Shown: one piece after another, positions 44,155-52,349 of the stretch
How the letters are laid out: each line of letters starts with the position of its first letter
How positions within the stretch are numbered: position 1 is the first letter of the stretch
The notes under the pieces: model-generated
Told to the model about the DNA's origin: nothing
The model's input: the letters and a program-made list of their open reading frames with translations, nothing else
Databases searched by the model: none
Made by a program: the position numbers and the translations under genes
NCBI GenBank assembly: GCA_016868035.1
Contig: VGID01000010.1
Location: 24,850-88,849 of the forward strand
DNA: 64,000 bases
Direction: 5' to 3'
Source of the DNA: Betaproteobacteria bacterium
Lineage (GTDB): Bacteria > Pseudomonadota > Gammaproteobacteria > Burkholderiales > SG8-41

Positions 44155-44814
44155 ATGACCCAGGACGAAATGAAAAAGGCGGCTGCCGCGGCCGCGATCC
44201 GCCACGTTCCGGACGGCTGCGTGGTGGGCGTAGGCAGCGGCTCGACCTCCAATTTTTTCATCGCGGAGCTCGGCGCAATCCAGCACCGCATCCGGGGCGC
44301 GGTCGCGAGCTCGGAGGCCACTGCCCGGCGGCTGAAGAACCTCGGCATCGCAGTGCTCGATCTCAACAGCGTGGAGGAGCTGCCCGTGTACGTGGACGGA
44401 GCCGACGAAGTAACGCGCCAGCTCGCCATGATCAAGGGCGGTGGCGGCGCATTGACGCGCGAGAAGATCGTCGCGGCCGTGGCGCGCCGCTTCGTGTGCA
44501 TCGCCGACCAGTTCAAGCTCGTGGACGTGCTCGGGAAATTTCCGCTGCCGGTGGAGGTCGTCCCGATGGCCCGCGCCTACGTCTCGCGCGAGCTCGTCCG
44601 GCTGGGCGGCAGCCCGGAGATGCGGAAGGATTTCACGACGGACAACGGCAACGTCATCCTCGACGTGCACAAACTCTCCATCCGTGCCCCGGCGGAGCTG
44701 GAGGGCGCATTGAACCAGATTGTGGGGGTGGTGACGAACGGGTTGTTCGCGCGGCGCGCCGCGGACGTACTGCTCCTCGGCACCGAGCGCGGCGTGCAGA
44801 CGTTCGAGCGCTGA
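44155..44814 (+). CDS. rpiA: Ribose-5-phosphate isomerase A
   Basis: RpiA interconverts ribose 5-phosphate and ribulose 5-phosphate in the pentose phosphate pathway. The 219-residue product has [14 protein letters not shown], the catalytic loops YVDGADEV and [15 protein letters not shown], and TDNGNVILD. The start is the ATG at 44155; the upstream extension in the track is repeat H17. No clear ribosome-binding site precedes it. Confidence 0.96.
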   Translation: MTQDEMKKAAAAAAIRHVPDGCVVGVGSGSTSNFFIAELGAIQHRIRGAVASSEATARRLKNLGIAVLDLNSVEELPVYVDGADEVTRQLAMIKGGGGALTREKIVAAVARRFVCIADQFKLVDVLGKFPLPVEVVPMARAYVSRELVRLGGSPEMRKDFTTDNGNVILDVHKLSIRAPAELEGALNQIVGVVTNGLFARRAADVLLLGTERGVQTFER

Positions 44815-44841
44815 GACCGGGCGCCCCGCCCGGACACAAAG

Positions 44842-44859
44842 CTGTCATAATTCCCCGAT
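44842..44859 (+). promoter_or_regulatory. Candidate Pho box upstream of phoU
   Basis: CTGTCATAATT is a strong match to one half of a PhoB site (CTGTCAT plus AT-rich spacer). The second half (CCCCGAT) is poor. It lies about 40 bp before phoU. Confidence 0.35.
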
Positions 44860-44895
44860 ATCGTTGCCTGTTCCTGGACAGACGGAGGCGCGGCG

Positions 44896-45609
44896 ATGCC
44901 CAACACCAACCACACGCTGAAAAAGTTCGACGCCGAGCTCGAAGCGGTGCGCGCGCGCGTGCTGCAGATGGGCGGCCTGGTCGAGGAGCAGATCGCGCGC
45001 GCCATGGATGCGCTGGCGAGCGGCGATCTCCAGGTCGCGGCTCGCGTCGTGGAGGACGATCACCGGGTCAATGCCCTGGAAGTCGGGATCGACGAGGAGT
45101 GCAGCACGATCATCGCGCGGCGCCAGCCGGCCGCCGTGGACCTGCGCATGCTGCTGATGGTGGTGAAGACCATCACGGATCTCGAGCGCATCGGGGACGA
45201 GGCGGCGAAGATCGCGCGCATGACCAAGCTCATCTACGAGTCCGACCGCCCGTACGGGCTGCGCCCCCCCGAGCTCCGGCACGTCGCGGACCTCGCGCTC
45301 GGAATGCTGCGCAACGCGCTCGATGCTTTCGCCAGGCTCGATCTCGCGGTCGCGGCCAAGGTCGTGCGCCAGGACCAGCAGGTGGACGATACGTTCCGCG
45401 GGATTTTGCGCCAGCTCATCACGTTCATGATGGAGGATCCGCGCACCATCTCCCACGGACTCGAGATCCTGTTCATCGCCAAGGCGATCGAGCGCATTGG
45501 CGACCACGCGAAGAACATGTCCGAATACGTCGTCTATATGGTGAAGGGCAAGGACGTGCGGCACATCGGCCTGGAAAGCTTCGAGCGCGAGGTGCTCGCG
45601 CCGCACTGA
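44896..45609 (+). CDS. phoU: Phosphate signalling protein PhoU
   Basis: PhoU is a helical negative regulator that links the Pst transporter to PhoR. The 237-residue product has the two repeated three-helix domains, each with the metal-binding signature (ITDLERIGDEAAKIARM and AKAIERIGDHAKNMSEYVVYM). No pst or phoBR genes are adjacent, so phoU is detached from its usual operon here. H18 follows directly. Confidence 0.95.
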   Translation: MPNTNHTLKKFDAELEAVRARVLQMGGLVEEQIARAMDALASGDLQVAARVVEDDHRVNALEVGIDEECSTIIARRQPAAVDLRMLLMVVKTITDLERIGDEAAKIARMTKLIYESDRPYGLRPPELRHVADLALGMLRNALDAFARLDLAVAAKVVRQDQQVDDTFRGILRQLITFMMEDPRTISHGLEILFIAKAIERIGDHAKNMSEYVVYMVKGKDVRHIGLESFEREVLAPH

Positions 45610-45786
45610 GAAGGTTGAAGCCGCCGATGAACGCGGACGGATGCCGATAGCACCCGGTAAGCAGTAAGCAGTAAGCAGTAAGCAGTAAGCGGTGAGTAAG
45701 ACGCGATTTCCAGGTTCGTGCCGCTCACTGCTTACCGCTCACGGCTCTCCATATCTCGATCGGTGTTTATCTGCGGTTGATAATTG
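45610..45786. repeat. H18: nested repeat hairpin (GATGAACGCGG outside, GTAAGCA inside)
   Basis: The outer left arm is GAAGCCGCCGATGAACGCGG and the outer right arm is CGATCGGTGTTTATCTGCGG. Inside lies a second pair: five GTAAGCA/GTAAGCG units and CCGCTCACTGCTTACCGCTC. Each pair is complementary on its own, giving a hairpin inside a hairpin. It fills the convergent phoU-sixA gap. Confidence 0.9.
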
Positions 45787-45817
45787 CTGATCCGGCTCTT
45801 GGTCCCAGACCGGGCCA

Positions 45818-46261
45818 TCACGCCAGGTCGGGCGCGACGACTGCGCGGACGACCACCTCGCCCTCGCCGCGGCTGGCAAGCCACCAGACCGCGCCCTTCC
45901 TCAAGCTCCACTCGGCGGGCCTGCCGGTGAGGACAAGCGCCGCTGCCTGCCCGAGCGTGGGCTGGTGCCCCACCACCAGAACAGCGCCCTTGCCGTGCGG
46001 CCACTTCGCGGCCGCGAGGATCGATTGCGGGGTCACCCCGGTTCCGACCTCGGGGCTCGCATTGAATTCGCCGGAGAATGCCTGCGCGGTTTCGCGCGCA
46101 CGCCGCGCCGGGCTTACGAGGATCACGACGTCTCCCGGCAGCCGCTGCTTGAGCCACGCCGCCATGCGCTGCGCCTGCTGAAGGCCCGCGCCGGTCAGCC
46201 TGCGCTCTTCGTCGGGTATCCCGTCCTCGGCGTCAGCGTGACGCCACAAGATCAGGTCCAT
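45818..46261 (-). CDS. sixA: Phosphohistidine phosphatase SixA
   Basis: SixA is a small histidine-phosphatase-superfamily enzyme that dephosphorylates phosphohistidine on signalling or PTS proteins. The 147-residue product has the catalytic RHADAE near its N-terminus, the second Arg in SPARRARETAQAF and the catalytic His in VVGHQPTLGQ. I chose MDLILWRHADAE at 46261; an ATG three codons upstream is also possible. It lies between H18 and H19. Confidence 0.92.
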   Translation of the reverse strand: MDLILWRHADAEDGIPDEERRLTGAGLQQAQRMAAWLKQRLPGDVVILVSPARRARETAQAFSGEFNASPEVGTGVTPQSILAAAKWPHGKGAVLVVGHQPTLGQAAALVLTGRPAEWSLRKGAVWWLASRGEGEVVVRAVVAPDLA

Positions 46262-46274
46262 GTTCGGCATTCGC

Positions 46275-46346
46275 CGTTCAAAGTTCCGGGTTCCACGTTA
46301 CGGGTTCCGGGTTTACAGACCTTGAACGTTGAACTTTGAACCCGGG
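46275..46346. repeat. H19: heptamer hairpin element (GTTCCGG / TTGAACT)
   Basis: The left arm is GTTCAAAGTTCCGGGTTCCA followed by CGTTACGGGTTCCGGG. The right arm is CTTGAACGTTGAACTTTGAA followed by CCCGGG. GTTCAAAGTTC and GAACTTTGAAC pair perfectly. The unit type is shared with H4. It lies between yggX and sixA. Confidence 0.85.
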
Positions 46347-46400
46347 ACTGCCCGCGCGGCGCACAATCCGCGCCGGGGCAAAAATAGCCGCGTCCGGGGA

Positions 46401-46676
46401 TTATTTGCTGGAGGGAGGAACGTAACCGGACGCGACGTCGGCGCCCGCGCCGAAAAAGTGCTTTTCCATCTGCTGCGCGAGATAGTCGCGCGCCTTCTTG
46501 TCCGCCAGGTTCAGCCGGTTCTCGTTGACCAGCATCTTCTGGTGCTCGAGCCACTGCTTCCAGGCCTCCTTCGACACCTGCTCGTAGATGCGCTTTCCGA
46601 GCTCGCCCGGGTACGGCGGAAAGTCGAGGCCCTCGGCCTCGCGCCCGAGCTTCACGCACTCGACCATCCGGGACAT
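46401..46676 (-). CDS. yggX: YggX-like Fe(II)-trafficking/oxidative damage protection protein
   Basis: This is a 91-residue protein matching Ygg[41 protein letters not shown] and KHFFGAG. It is thought to protect Fe-S proteins from oxidative damage. The conserved Cys near the N-terminus (VECVKL) is present. The start at 46676 is preceded by TGGAG; the track start adds eight residues not usual for the family. Confidence 0.93.
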   Translation of the reverse strand: MSRMVECVKLGREAEGLDFPPYPGELGKRIYEQVSKEAWKQWLEHQKMLVNENRLNLADKKARDYLAQQMEKHFFGAGADVASGYVPPSSK

Positions 46677-46733
46677 GATGCAATCTCCAGAGCGGAACAC
46701 CGATGATGCCCGAATGTTACGGCGCTCCGGCGC

Positions 46734-49598
46734 TCAAGTAAATCGCAATTCCAGATTGCCGGCCTGCAGGCGCGTCGCGGTGATCAGCATCGGGTGGTCC
46801 ACGCGCGGCTTCTCCAGGTAATAGCCCTGCACGCAATCCACGTCGAATTTCTTGAGCATCGCCATCGTCTCCTCGTCCTCCACGCATTCGGCGATCGTGG
46901 TCTTGTGCAGGCCGCGCGCGACCGACACGATCGCCTTCACGAACAGCTGGTTGTCGTGGTCGTTCGGAAGGTTGCGGATGAACAGCCCGTCGATCTTCAC
47001 CGAGTCCGCCTGCAGGTGCTTGAGGTAGGCGAACGAGGAAAATCCGGTGCCGAAGTCGTCGAGGCACACGCCGCACCCGGTCTGGCGCAGCGCCTCGATG
47101 AAGCGCTGCGCGTCGTGCAGGTCGGAAACCGCCGAGGTCTCGGTCAACTCCACCATCAGCCGCCGCGGCGCCACCCCGTAACGCTTCAACTGCTCGGCGA
47201 TGTATTGGGGCAGCATCGGCTCGTCGAAGGAGCGCCCGGAGATGTTCACCGCCAGCGCGGGGATCGATTTCACCTCGGCGAGCATCTGGATCGCCTCGCG
47301 CAGCACCCACCGGTCGATTTCGAGGATCTTGCCGGACTTTTCCGCCACCGGGACGAACTGCCCGGGCATGAGCAGCGCCGTTGGGTCGTCCTGGTCGCGC
47401 ATGCGCACCAGCACCTCGAAGTGCGACAGGGACCGGTCCGCCGTGAAGTACACGCCCTGGAATTGCAGATCCATGAGGTTGTGCTCCAGCGCGTGCAGGA
47501 TGCGGTCGTTCCACGAGAGCCTCGAGACCATGCGCTGGGAAGCATCGAGATCGCTGCGATAGATGCGCCAGGCGTTTTTGCCGGCCTCCTTCGCCTGGTA
47601 CATGGCGGTGTCCGCCCGCGAAATGAGGTCCTCGGCGCCCTCGGCATGGTCCGGGAACACCGCAACGCCAAGCGAGCTCGTGAGCCGCAGGCTCTGGCCC
47701 TCGAACTGGAAGCGGACCTGCGCAATGGAGTGGGTAATGCGCTCGGAGAGCACGCGCAGCATGTCGTCCGAGATGTCCGGCACCAGGATCGCGAACTCAT
47801 CGCCGCCGAGCCGGGAGAAGATTTCGTTGCGGCGCACCTGTCCCGCCATCTCCCCGGCGATGCGGATCAGCATCGCGTCGCCCGCGCGATGGCCGAAAGT
47901 GTCGTTGATGTACTTGAAGTCGTCGAGATCGAAGAAAAGCAGCGCCACGCGCGAGCTGTTGCGCTGCGCGTCCGCGATCATGCGCGCGAGCTCCTCGTTG
48001 AAGCGGTGGCGGTTGTAGAGCCCGGTCAAGGCGTCGCGCTCGGCGAGATAGACGAGCTGGTCCGCGGTCTGCCGCGCGCGCGTGATGTCCTCGAACAGCC
48101 ACAGGTGGCCGACCGGCCGGCCGTAGACGTCCTCCACCGAGTACACCTGCTGCGTGATGACGCGGCCGTCGGCGAGCTGTATCTCGAGGGTGCCGAAGAT
48201 GTCGCCCGGCCGCGGCGCATGCAAGATGTGGCGCGCCTGCTCGTCCGGCCGCGCCAGCACGGACGCCGAGGTGGCCAGCACTTCCTGCACGTTGCGGCCC
48301 ATCAGCCGCACGCCCGGGGCGATCGTCCAGATCTTGGCGAAGGCCGGGTTGCTGTACACCACCTTCTCGTCGTGCGACACGAAGAGTATCCCGATGTCCA
48401 TCGCCGCGAGCAGCGCCGAAAGGCGGGCATGCTCGTCCTGGGCGCGGGTCAGGTATTCCTGCTGCACCGCCTGCGCCTCGCGCAGCTCCGCGACCGTGGT
48501 TTCCAGCCGCTGCTCGGCCTCCTTGCGCTGCGTGATGTCGCGAATACTGATGCGGATGCCGAGGTAGCCGCCGTGCGTATCGTAGATGGGCCGCCAGTCG
48601 GCCGCGGCCCAGAACTCGCTACCGTCCTTGCGGCGGGCGCGAAACTCGTAATCCGCCCCGCTGTTGCCGCGCAGCGCACGGCGGATCTGGCGCACCGTGC
48701 GCGCGACGTCGTCGCCGGCAATGAACGGTGCCGGGAAGTTCTCGATGGCGAGGCACTCTTCCGGGGTGTAGCCGAACATGTCGAGCACCCGCGGATTGAT
48801 CCAGATGAGCTTCGTCTCGGGGCTGATCCACAGCTCGCAGTCGTAGCTGTAGTCGGCGATCGCGGTGAACTTCGCCTCGCTGTTGGCGAGCGCCTTGATC
48901 CGCCCCTGCAGCGCCGCGGCCATCGTGTTGAATGCGTGGGTGAGCTTGCCGACCTCGTCGCCCCCGCCCACCGGCAACCGCACGTGGAGATCGCCCCCGG
49001 CGAGGCTCTCGCTCGCCTTCGTCAGTCTGGTGAGACTGCGCGTGAGCCAGTAAGCGAGCGCCGTCATCGACACGATCGACAGCAGCAACGCGAGACCGCC
49101 GATCGCGAGGTGCTCGCGGACGAGCTTCGTCCGGGCGACGGCCAGAAACCCGGTCGCGACCCCGAAGCGCAGCTTGCCGAGTGCCTGTCCCGCCGACTCG
49201 ATTTCGAGCTCGGTGTGGAACAGCCCCTCCTGTTTCGCTGCCGGAGCGCGCAGCGCGGCGTCAATCGGCGGCAGCGTCGCGTCTCCGCCCCAGCCCGAAC
49301 CGGCAACGACCCTGCCCTCGTGATCGAACAGCACCAGGTAGGCAATGCCGTCGTCGCGGCGCATGCGCTCGAGCAGCTCGCCCGCCGCGCGGTACTCGCG
49401 CGCCGCGAGCGGCGGAGCGAGCGCGGCGTTGAGCAGCCGCTTCTGGTCGGCAAGGTGGATCTGCGTGCGCTCGTCGAGCTTGTCCTCGATCACCCGCACG
49501 CTGTCGCCGATGAGCAGCGCGAGCATCAGCGCCTGGACCAGCGCGCTCGCCATCAGCAGGCGCGTGCGCAATGAGAGCGAGGCGGGAAGGAATCTCAC
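46734..49598 (-). CDS. Membrane PAS-GGDEF-EAL cyclic di-GMP signalling protein
   Basis: This is a 954-residue protein. It has a signal-anchor helix (LLMASALVQALMLALLIG), a periplasmic sensor of about 130 residues, a second helix (LAIGGLALLLSIVSMTALAYWL), HAMP, a PAS/PAC pair, a second PAS, then GGDEF (FSRLGGDEFAIL) and EAL. The EAL motif reads EVL, but the other phosphodiesterase residues appear present: NISGRSF, ELTETSAV, DDFGTGFSS, KIDGLF, ECVEDEE, QGYYLEKP. Both synthesis and hydrolysis are possible. I chose the GTG at 49598 (VRFLPASLSLRTR), 10 bp after the argA stop; the track extension overlaps argA in another frame. Confidence 0.92.
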   Translation of the reverse strand: MRFLPASLSLRTRLLMASALVQALMLALLIGDSVRVIEDKLDERTQIHLADQKRLLNAALAPPLAAREYRAAGELLERMRRDDGIAYLVLFDHEGRVVAGSGWGGDATLPPIDAALRAPAAKQEGLFHTELEIESAGQALGKLRFGVATGFLAVARTKLVREHLAIGGLALLLSIVSMTALAYWLTRSLTRLTKASESLAGGDLHVRLPVGGGDEVGKLTHAFNTMAAALQGRIKALANSEAKFTAIADYSYDCELWISPETKLIWINPRVLDMFGYTPEECLAIENFPAPFIAGDDVARTVRQIRRALRGNSGADYEFRARRKDGSEFWAAADWRPIYDTHGGYLGIRISIRDITQRKEAEQRLETTVAELREAQAVQQEYLTRAQDEHARLSALLAAMDIGILFVSHDEKVVYSNPAFAKIWTIAPGVRLMGRNVQEVLATSASVLARPDEQARHILHAPRPGDIFGTLEIQLADGRVITQQVYSVEDVYGRPVGHLWLFEDITRARQTADQLVYLAERDALTGLYNRHRFNEELARMIADAQRNSSRVALLFFDLDDFKYINDTFGHRAGDAMLIRIAGEMAGQVRRNEIFSRLGGDEFAILVPDISDDMLRVLSERITHSIAQVRFQFEGQSLRLTSSLGVAVFPDHAEGAEDLISRADTAMYQAKEAGKNAWRIYRSDLDASQRMVSRLSWNDRILHALEHNLMDLQFQGVYFTADRSLSHFEVLVRMRDQDDPTALLMPGQFVPVAEKSGKILEIDRWVLREAIQMLAEVKSIPALAVNISGRSFDEPMLPQYIAEQLKRYGVAPRRLMVELTETSAVSDLHDAQRFIEALRQTGCGVCLDDFGTGFSSFAYLKHLQADSVKIDGLFIRNLPNDHDNQLFVKAIVSVARGLHKTTIAECVEDEETMAMLKKFDVDCVQGYYLEKPRVDHPMLITATRLQAGNLELRFT

Positions 49599-49608
49599 GT
49601 GCCGGGCC

Positions 49609-51039
49609 CTACAGGCGCTTCGCCAGCACCACCGAACGGCGCTGGAAATTGTAGAGGTCGCGCTTCCGGCGCGGCAGCGCGCCCGGCTCTTCCTCGGTGA
49701 AGCCGCGCTCCACGAACCAGTGCTCGGCGCGCGTGGTGAGCACGAACAGACGCTTCGACTTCTGGCGCCGCGCGCGCGCCTCGGCTTCTCCGAGCAGCCG
49801 CTCGCCCGCGCCGACATTGCGGAAATCAGGATGCACGACCAGGCAGGCAAGTTCCGTCGCCCGCTCCTCCTGGAACGGATAGAGCGCCGCGCAGCCGACG
49901 ATCATGCGATCGTGCTCGAGCACGACGAAGCGCCCGATCTCGCGCTCCAGGCGGTCGCGGTCGCGCTTGACCAGCGTGCCGTCGGCCTCGAGCGGCTCGA
50001 TCAGTTTCAGAATGGCCCCGATGTCCTCGATTTTCGCCTGCCGCAGCTTTTCGATCGGGTCCGGCGTGAGCATGGTGCCCACGCCGCGATGCGTGAAGAG
50101 CTCGAGCAGCAGTCCGTCGTCCACGCGCCCCGAGATGAGGTGCGCGCGGCGCACCCCCTCGCGGCAGGCGCGTACCGCAAGCGGAAGATAGAGCTGCGCA
50201 TCGCCGCCGGGAACCGCCCCCTTCGCGAGCAGCGTCTCGGCCTGGTGCACGGTGAGGTCGCGCAGCAGTTCCCCGCGCCGCCCGGTAACGCCGGTGGTGT
50301 CCATGAGAAAGATGAGCTTCTCGGCCTTCAGCGCGATGGCCGTGGAGGCAGCGACATCCTCCAGTGCGACATTGAACACTTCTCCGGTCGGCGAGTAGCC
50401 GAGCGGGGAGAGGAGTACGAGCTCGCCGTCCTCGAGGCGTTTCGCGATCGCTCCCGCATGCACCTTGCGCACCTCGCCCGTGTGCAGGAAGTCGATGCCG
50501 TCGACCACGCCGATCGGCTTCGCCGTGATGAAGTTGCCGCTCGCGACGCGGATGTCGGCCCCGGCCATGGGCGAGTTGGGCAGCCCCATGGAGAGCAGCG
50601 CCTCGATCTCCACGCGCAGCCGTCCGCTCGCCTCCTTGGCGCAGGCGAGCGCGAACTCGTCGGTCACGCGCAGGCCCTTGTGGAACCGGCTGCGCCGCCG
50701 GCGCTCCTTGAATTTCGCCTCGATCTGGGGGCGCGCGCCGTGCACAAGCACCAGCCGCACGCCGAGGGCGGCGAGCAGATTGAGATCGTGCGTGAGGTCG
50801 AAGAACCTTCCATCGCTCACCACCTCCCCGCTGAAGGCGATGACGAAGACCTTGCCGCGGAAGGCGTGGATATAGGGCGCGACCGACTGGAACCAGTCGA
50901 TGAACCGGTCCTGCGCGGACAGCCGGGTCCGCGTTGCGGCACGCGGCGCGGAGTCGTCTTGCACCAGCGCGGTGACTTCGAACTTGTCGTTGTTGCGCGG
51001 AATGTTACGCTCCCCTGCCGTTTTCGCCCGGTGGCGCAC
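49609..51039 (-). CDS. argA: Amino-acid N-acetyltransferase (N-acetylglutamate synthase)
   Basis: ArgA performs the first step of arginine synthesis, acetylating glutamate. The 476-residue product has an N-terminal amino-acid-kinase-like domain (FVIAFSGEVV, LVLVHGARPQIEAKF) and a C-terminal GNAT domain (AALYPFQEERATELACLVVHP, LFVLTTRAEHWFVERGF). The start is uncertain. The GTG at 51039 is listed, but AGGGGAG lies six bases before an in-frame ATT (IPRNNDKFEV), and homologues start nearer the kinase domain. The PAS-GGDEF-EAL gene follows after 10 bp. Confidence 0.94.
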   Translation of the reverse strand: MRHRAKTAGERNIPRNNDKFEVTALVQDDSAPRAATRTRLSAQDRFIDWFQSVAPYIHAFRGKVFVIAFSGEVVSDGRFFDLTHDLNLLAALGVRLVLVHGARPQIEAKFKERRRRSRFHKGLRVTDEFALACAKEASGRLRVEIEALLSMGLPNSPMAGADIRVASGNFITAKPIGVVDGIDFLHTGEVRKVHAGAIAKRLEDGELVLLSPLGYSPTGEVFNVALEDVAASTAIALKAEKLIFLMDTTGVTGRRGELLRDLTVHQAETLLAKGAVPGGDAQLYLPLAVRACREGVRRAHLISGRVDDGLLLELFTHRGVGTMLTPDPIEKLRQAKIEDIGAILKLIEPLEADGTLVKRDRDRLEREIGRFVVLEHDRMIVGCAALYPFQEERATELACLVVHPDFRNVGAGERLLGEAEARARRQKSKRLFVLTTRAEHWFVERGFTEEEPGALPRRKRDLYNFQRRSVVLAKRL

Positions 51040-51487
51040 CGCCAGCGCGCCGTCCCCATGGCTTTCACTGCAATTTCAGACGGATATTATGCGAGAAACG
51101 GCGCAAGGAAAAGCGCAATTGCGCGCCGCCAGCGCCCGCTCCTCGCATGCAGCCCCGCTCGATAGCAGCCTGTCGGACTTGAGGTCGCGACAGGCTGCTA
51201 AATGCAAAACCGCCCGCAGGTATGAGACAAAGCGAGAGGAGATGAGCTTTCTTGGCTACCAAATGCGTAACGAGCAGGGCCGGGTTCATGAATTTCGAAT
51301 ATTGTTTGCCGTTTGCCTGCGGGCGGTTTTGCGTAAGGAGTGTGTCGGGGCAAAGTCCGACACACTCCTAGTGTACGGGAGCATACGGGCCGGCAACGAG
51401 GGCGTATGCGACATCCATCACGGAAGCGTTCGCCAGCGATTCGTGAGCCCGCGCGGACACGATCCGGCGCTTTCGCCCGTTGTCCGT
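51040..51487. other. Long intergenic region with a MITE-like element
   Basis: This is the 448-bp gap between argA and rsmE. It holds a 206-bp compound inverted-repeat element (51164-51369). I see no gene in the rest. Short ORFs across the element are not convincing as proteins. Confidence 0.6.
51164..51369. mobile_element. MITE-like element of three nested/adjacent hairpins
   Basis: Three perfect inverted repeats lie in order: an 11-bp arm (AGCAGCCTGTC/GACAGGCTGCT), a 17-bp arm enclosing about 95 bp (GCAAAACCGCCCGCAGG and its complement), and a 13-bp arm (AGGAGTGTGTCGG/CCGACACACTCCT). The outermost ends also pair as imperfect terminal repeats: AGCAGCCTGTCGGACTT against AGGAGTGTGTCGGACTT. This suggests a non-autonomous element. 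No transposase is nearby that clearly matches. Confidence 0.7.
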
Positions 51488-52237
51488 CTAGACGTCTCCC
51501 CACAACGCCTGGAGCGCGGCGAGCCCGACAAGAGCCGCCGTTTCGGTGCGCAGCACGCGCGGGCCGAGGCGCACGGCCAGAAACCCCGCGGCCAGGGCGG
51601 CGCGCTCCTCCTCCGGCGCGTATCCTCCTTCCGGCCCGGCAAGCAGCGCGACCGCGCCCTGAGGCCGGGCGAGCTCGCGCACGGTGCGCGGCGCGTCGGG
51701 CGCAAGCAGCAGCCCGAGCGCGCATGCGCGCAGCGGCGCCTGCGCGATCCATTGGCCAAAGGGAAGCAGGGGCAGCACGATCGGCACGCGGTTGCGTCCG
51801 CACTGCTCGCACGCGGCGATCGCCACGGCCTGCCAGTGCGCGACGCGCTTCGCTGCGCGCGCGGCATCCAGCCGCAGAATCGTGCGCGCGCTCGTGACCG
51901 GCTGAATCGCCACGACGCCGAGCTCCACCGCCTTCTGCACGGTATAGTCCATGCGCTCGCCCGCCGACACGGCCTGCGCGAGCGTGACGGCAAGTGGCGA
52001 CTCCCGGTCGACTTCGAGTCTCTGCGCAACGAGCACGGTGATCTCACGTTTGCCGATCCGGACGATCCGCGACGGATACTCCGCGCCGGAGCCGTCGAAC
52101 AACGTGACGGGATCACCGTCGCGCAGCCGCAACACGTCGCGCACGTGATGCGATTGTGCGGCGGGCAGCGTGCACTCCGCGTCGGGCGCAAACTGTCCAG
52201 AAAAGTATATTCGGTTCAAAGACTTGGAGTGCCGCAT
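51488..52237 (-). CDS. rsmE: 16S rRNA (uracil-1498-N3)-methyltransferase
   Basis: RsmE is a SPOUT methyltransferase that modifies U1498 in the 30S decoding region. The 249-residue product has SHHVRDVLRLRDGDPVTLFDG in its PUA-like N-terminus. The knotted SAM site is at the C-terminus (LLAGPEGGYAPEE and LGPRVLRTETAAL). The start is the ATG at 52237; the track ORF runs on into trkA's upstream region. It is divergent from trkA. Confidence 0.94.
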   Translation of the reverse strand: MRHSKSLNRIYFSGQFAPDAECTLPAAQSHHVRDVLRLRDGDPVTLFDGSGAEYPSRIVRIGKREITVLVAQRLEVDRESPLAVTLAQAVSAGERMDYTVQKAVELGVVAIQPVTSARTILRLDAARAAKRVAHWQAVAIAACEQCGRNRVPIVLPLLPFGQWIAQAPLRACALGLLLAPDAPRTVRELARPQGAVALLAGPEGGYAPEEERAALAAGFLAVRLGPRVLRTETAALVGLAALQALWGDV

Positions 52238-52349
52238 CGGGTGTCGCATTATGACACACCGCGACGCGCCGACCGCGGCAGTCATATCCGTGAGCGCTTG
52301 GTCGCGCATGCCGGGGGGGACTAAAATCGCGCTTTTTGCGGGGGCGTGC

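Noticed and set aside
46794-49574. 926-codon + strand ORF opposite the GGDEF/EAL gene
   Set aside because: His/Arg/Val-rich low-complexity translation typical of antisense shadows in GC-rich DNA; the minus strand has clear domains.
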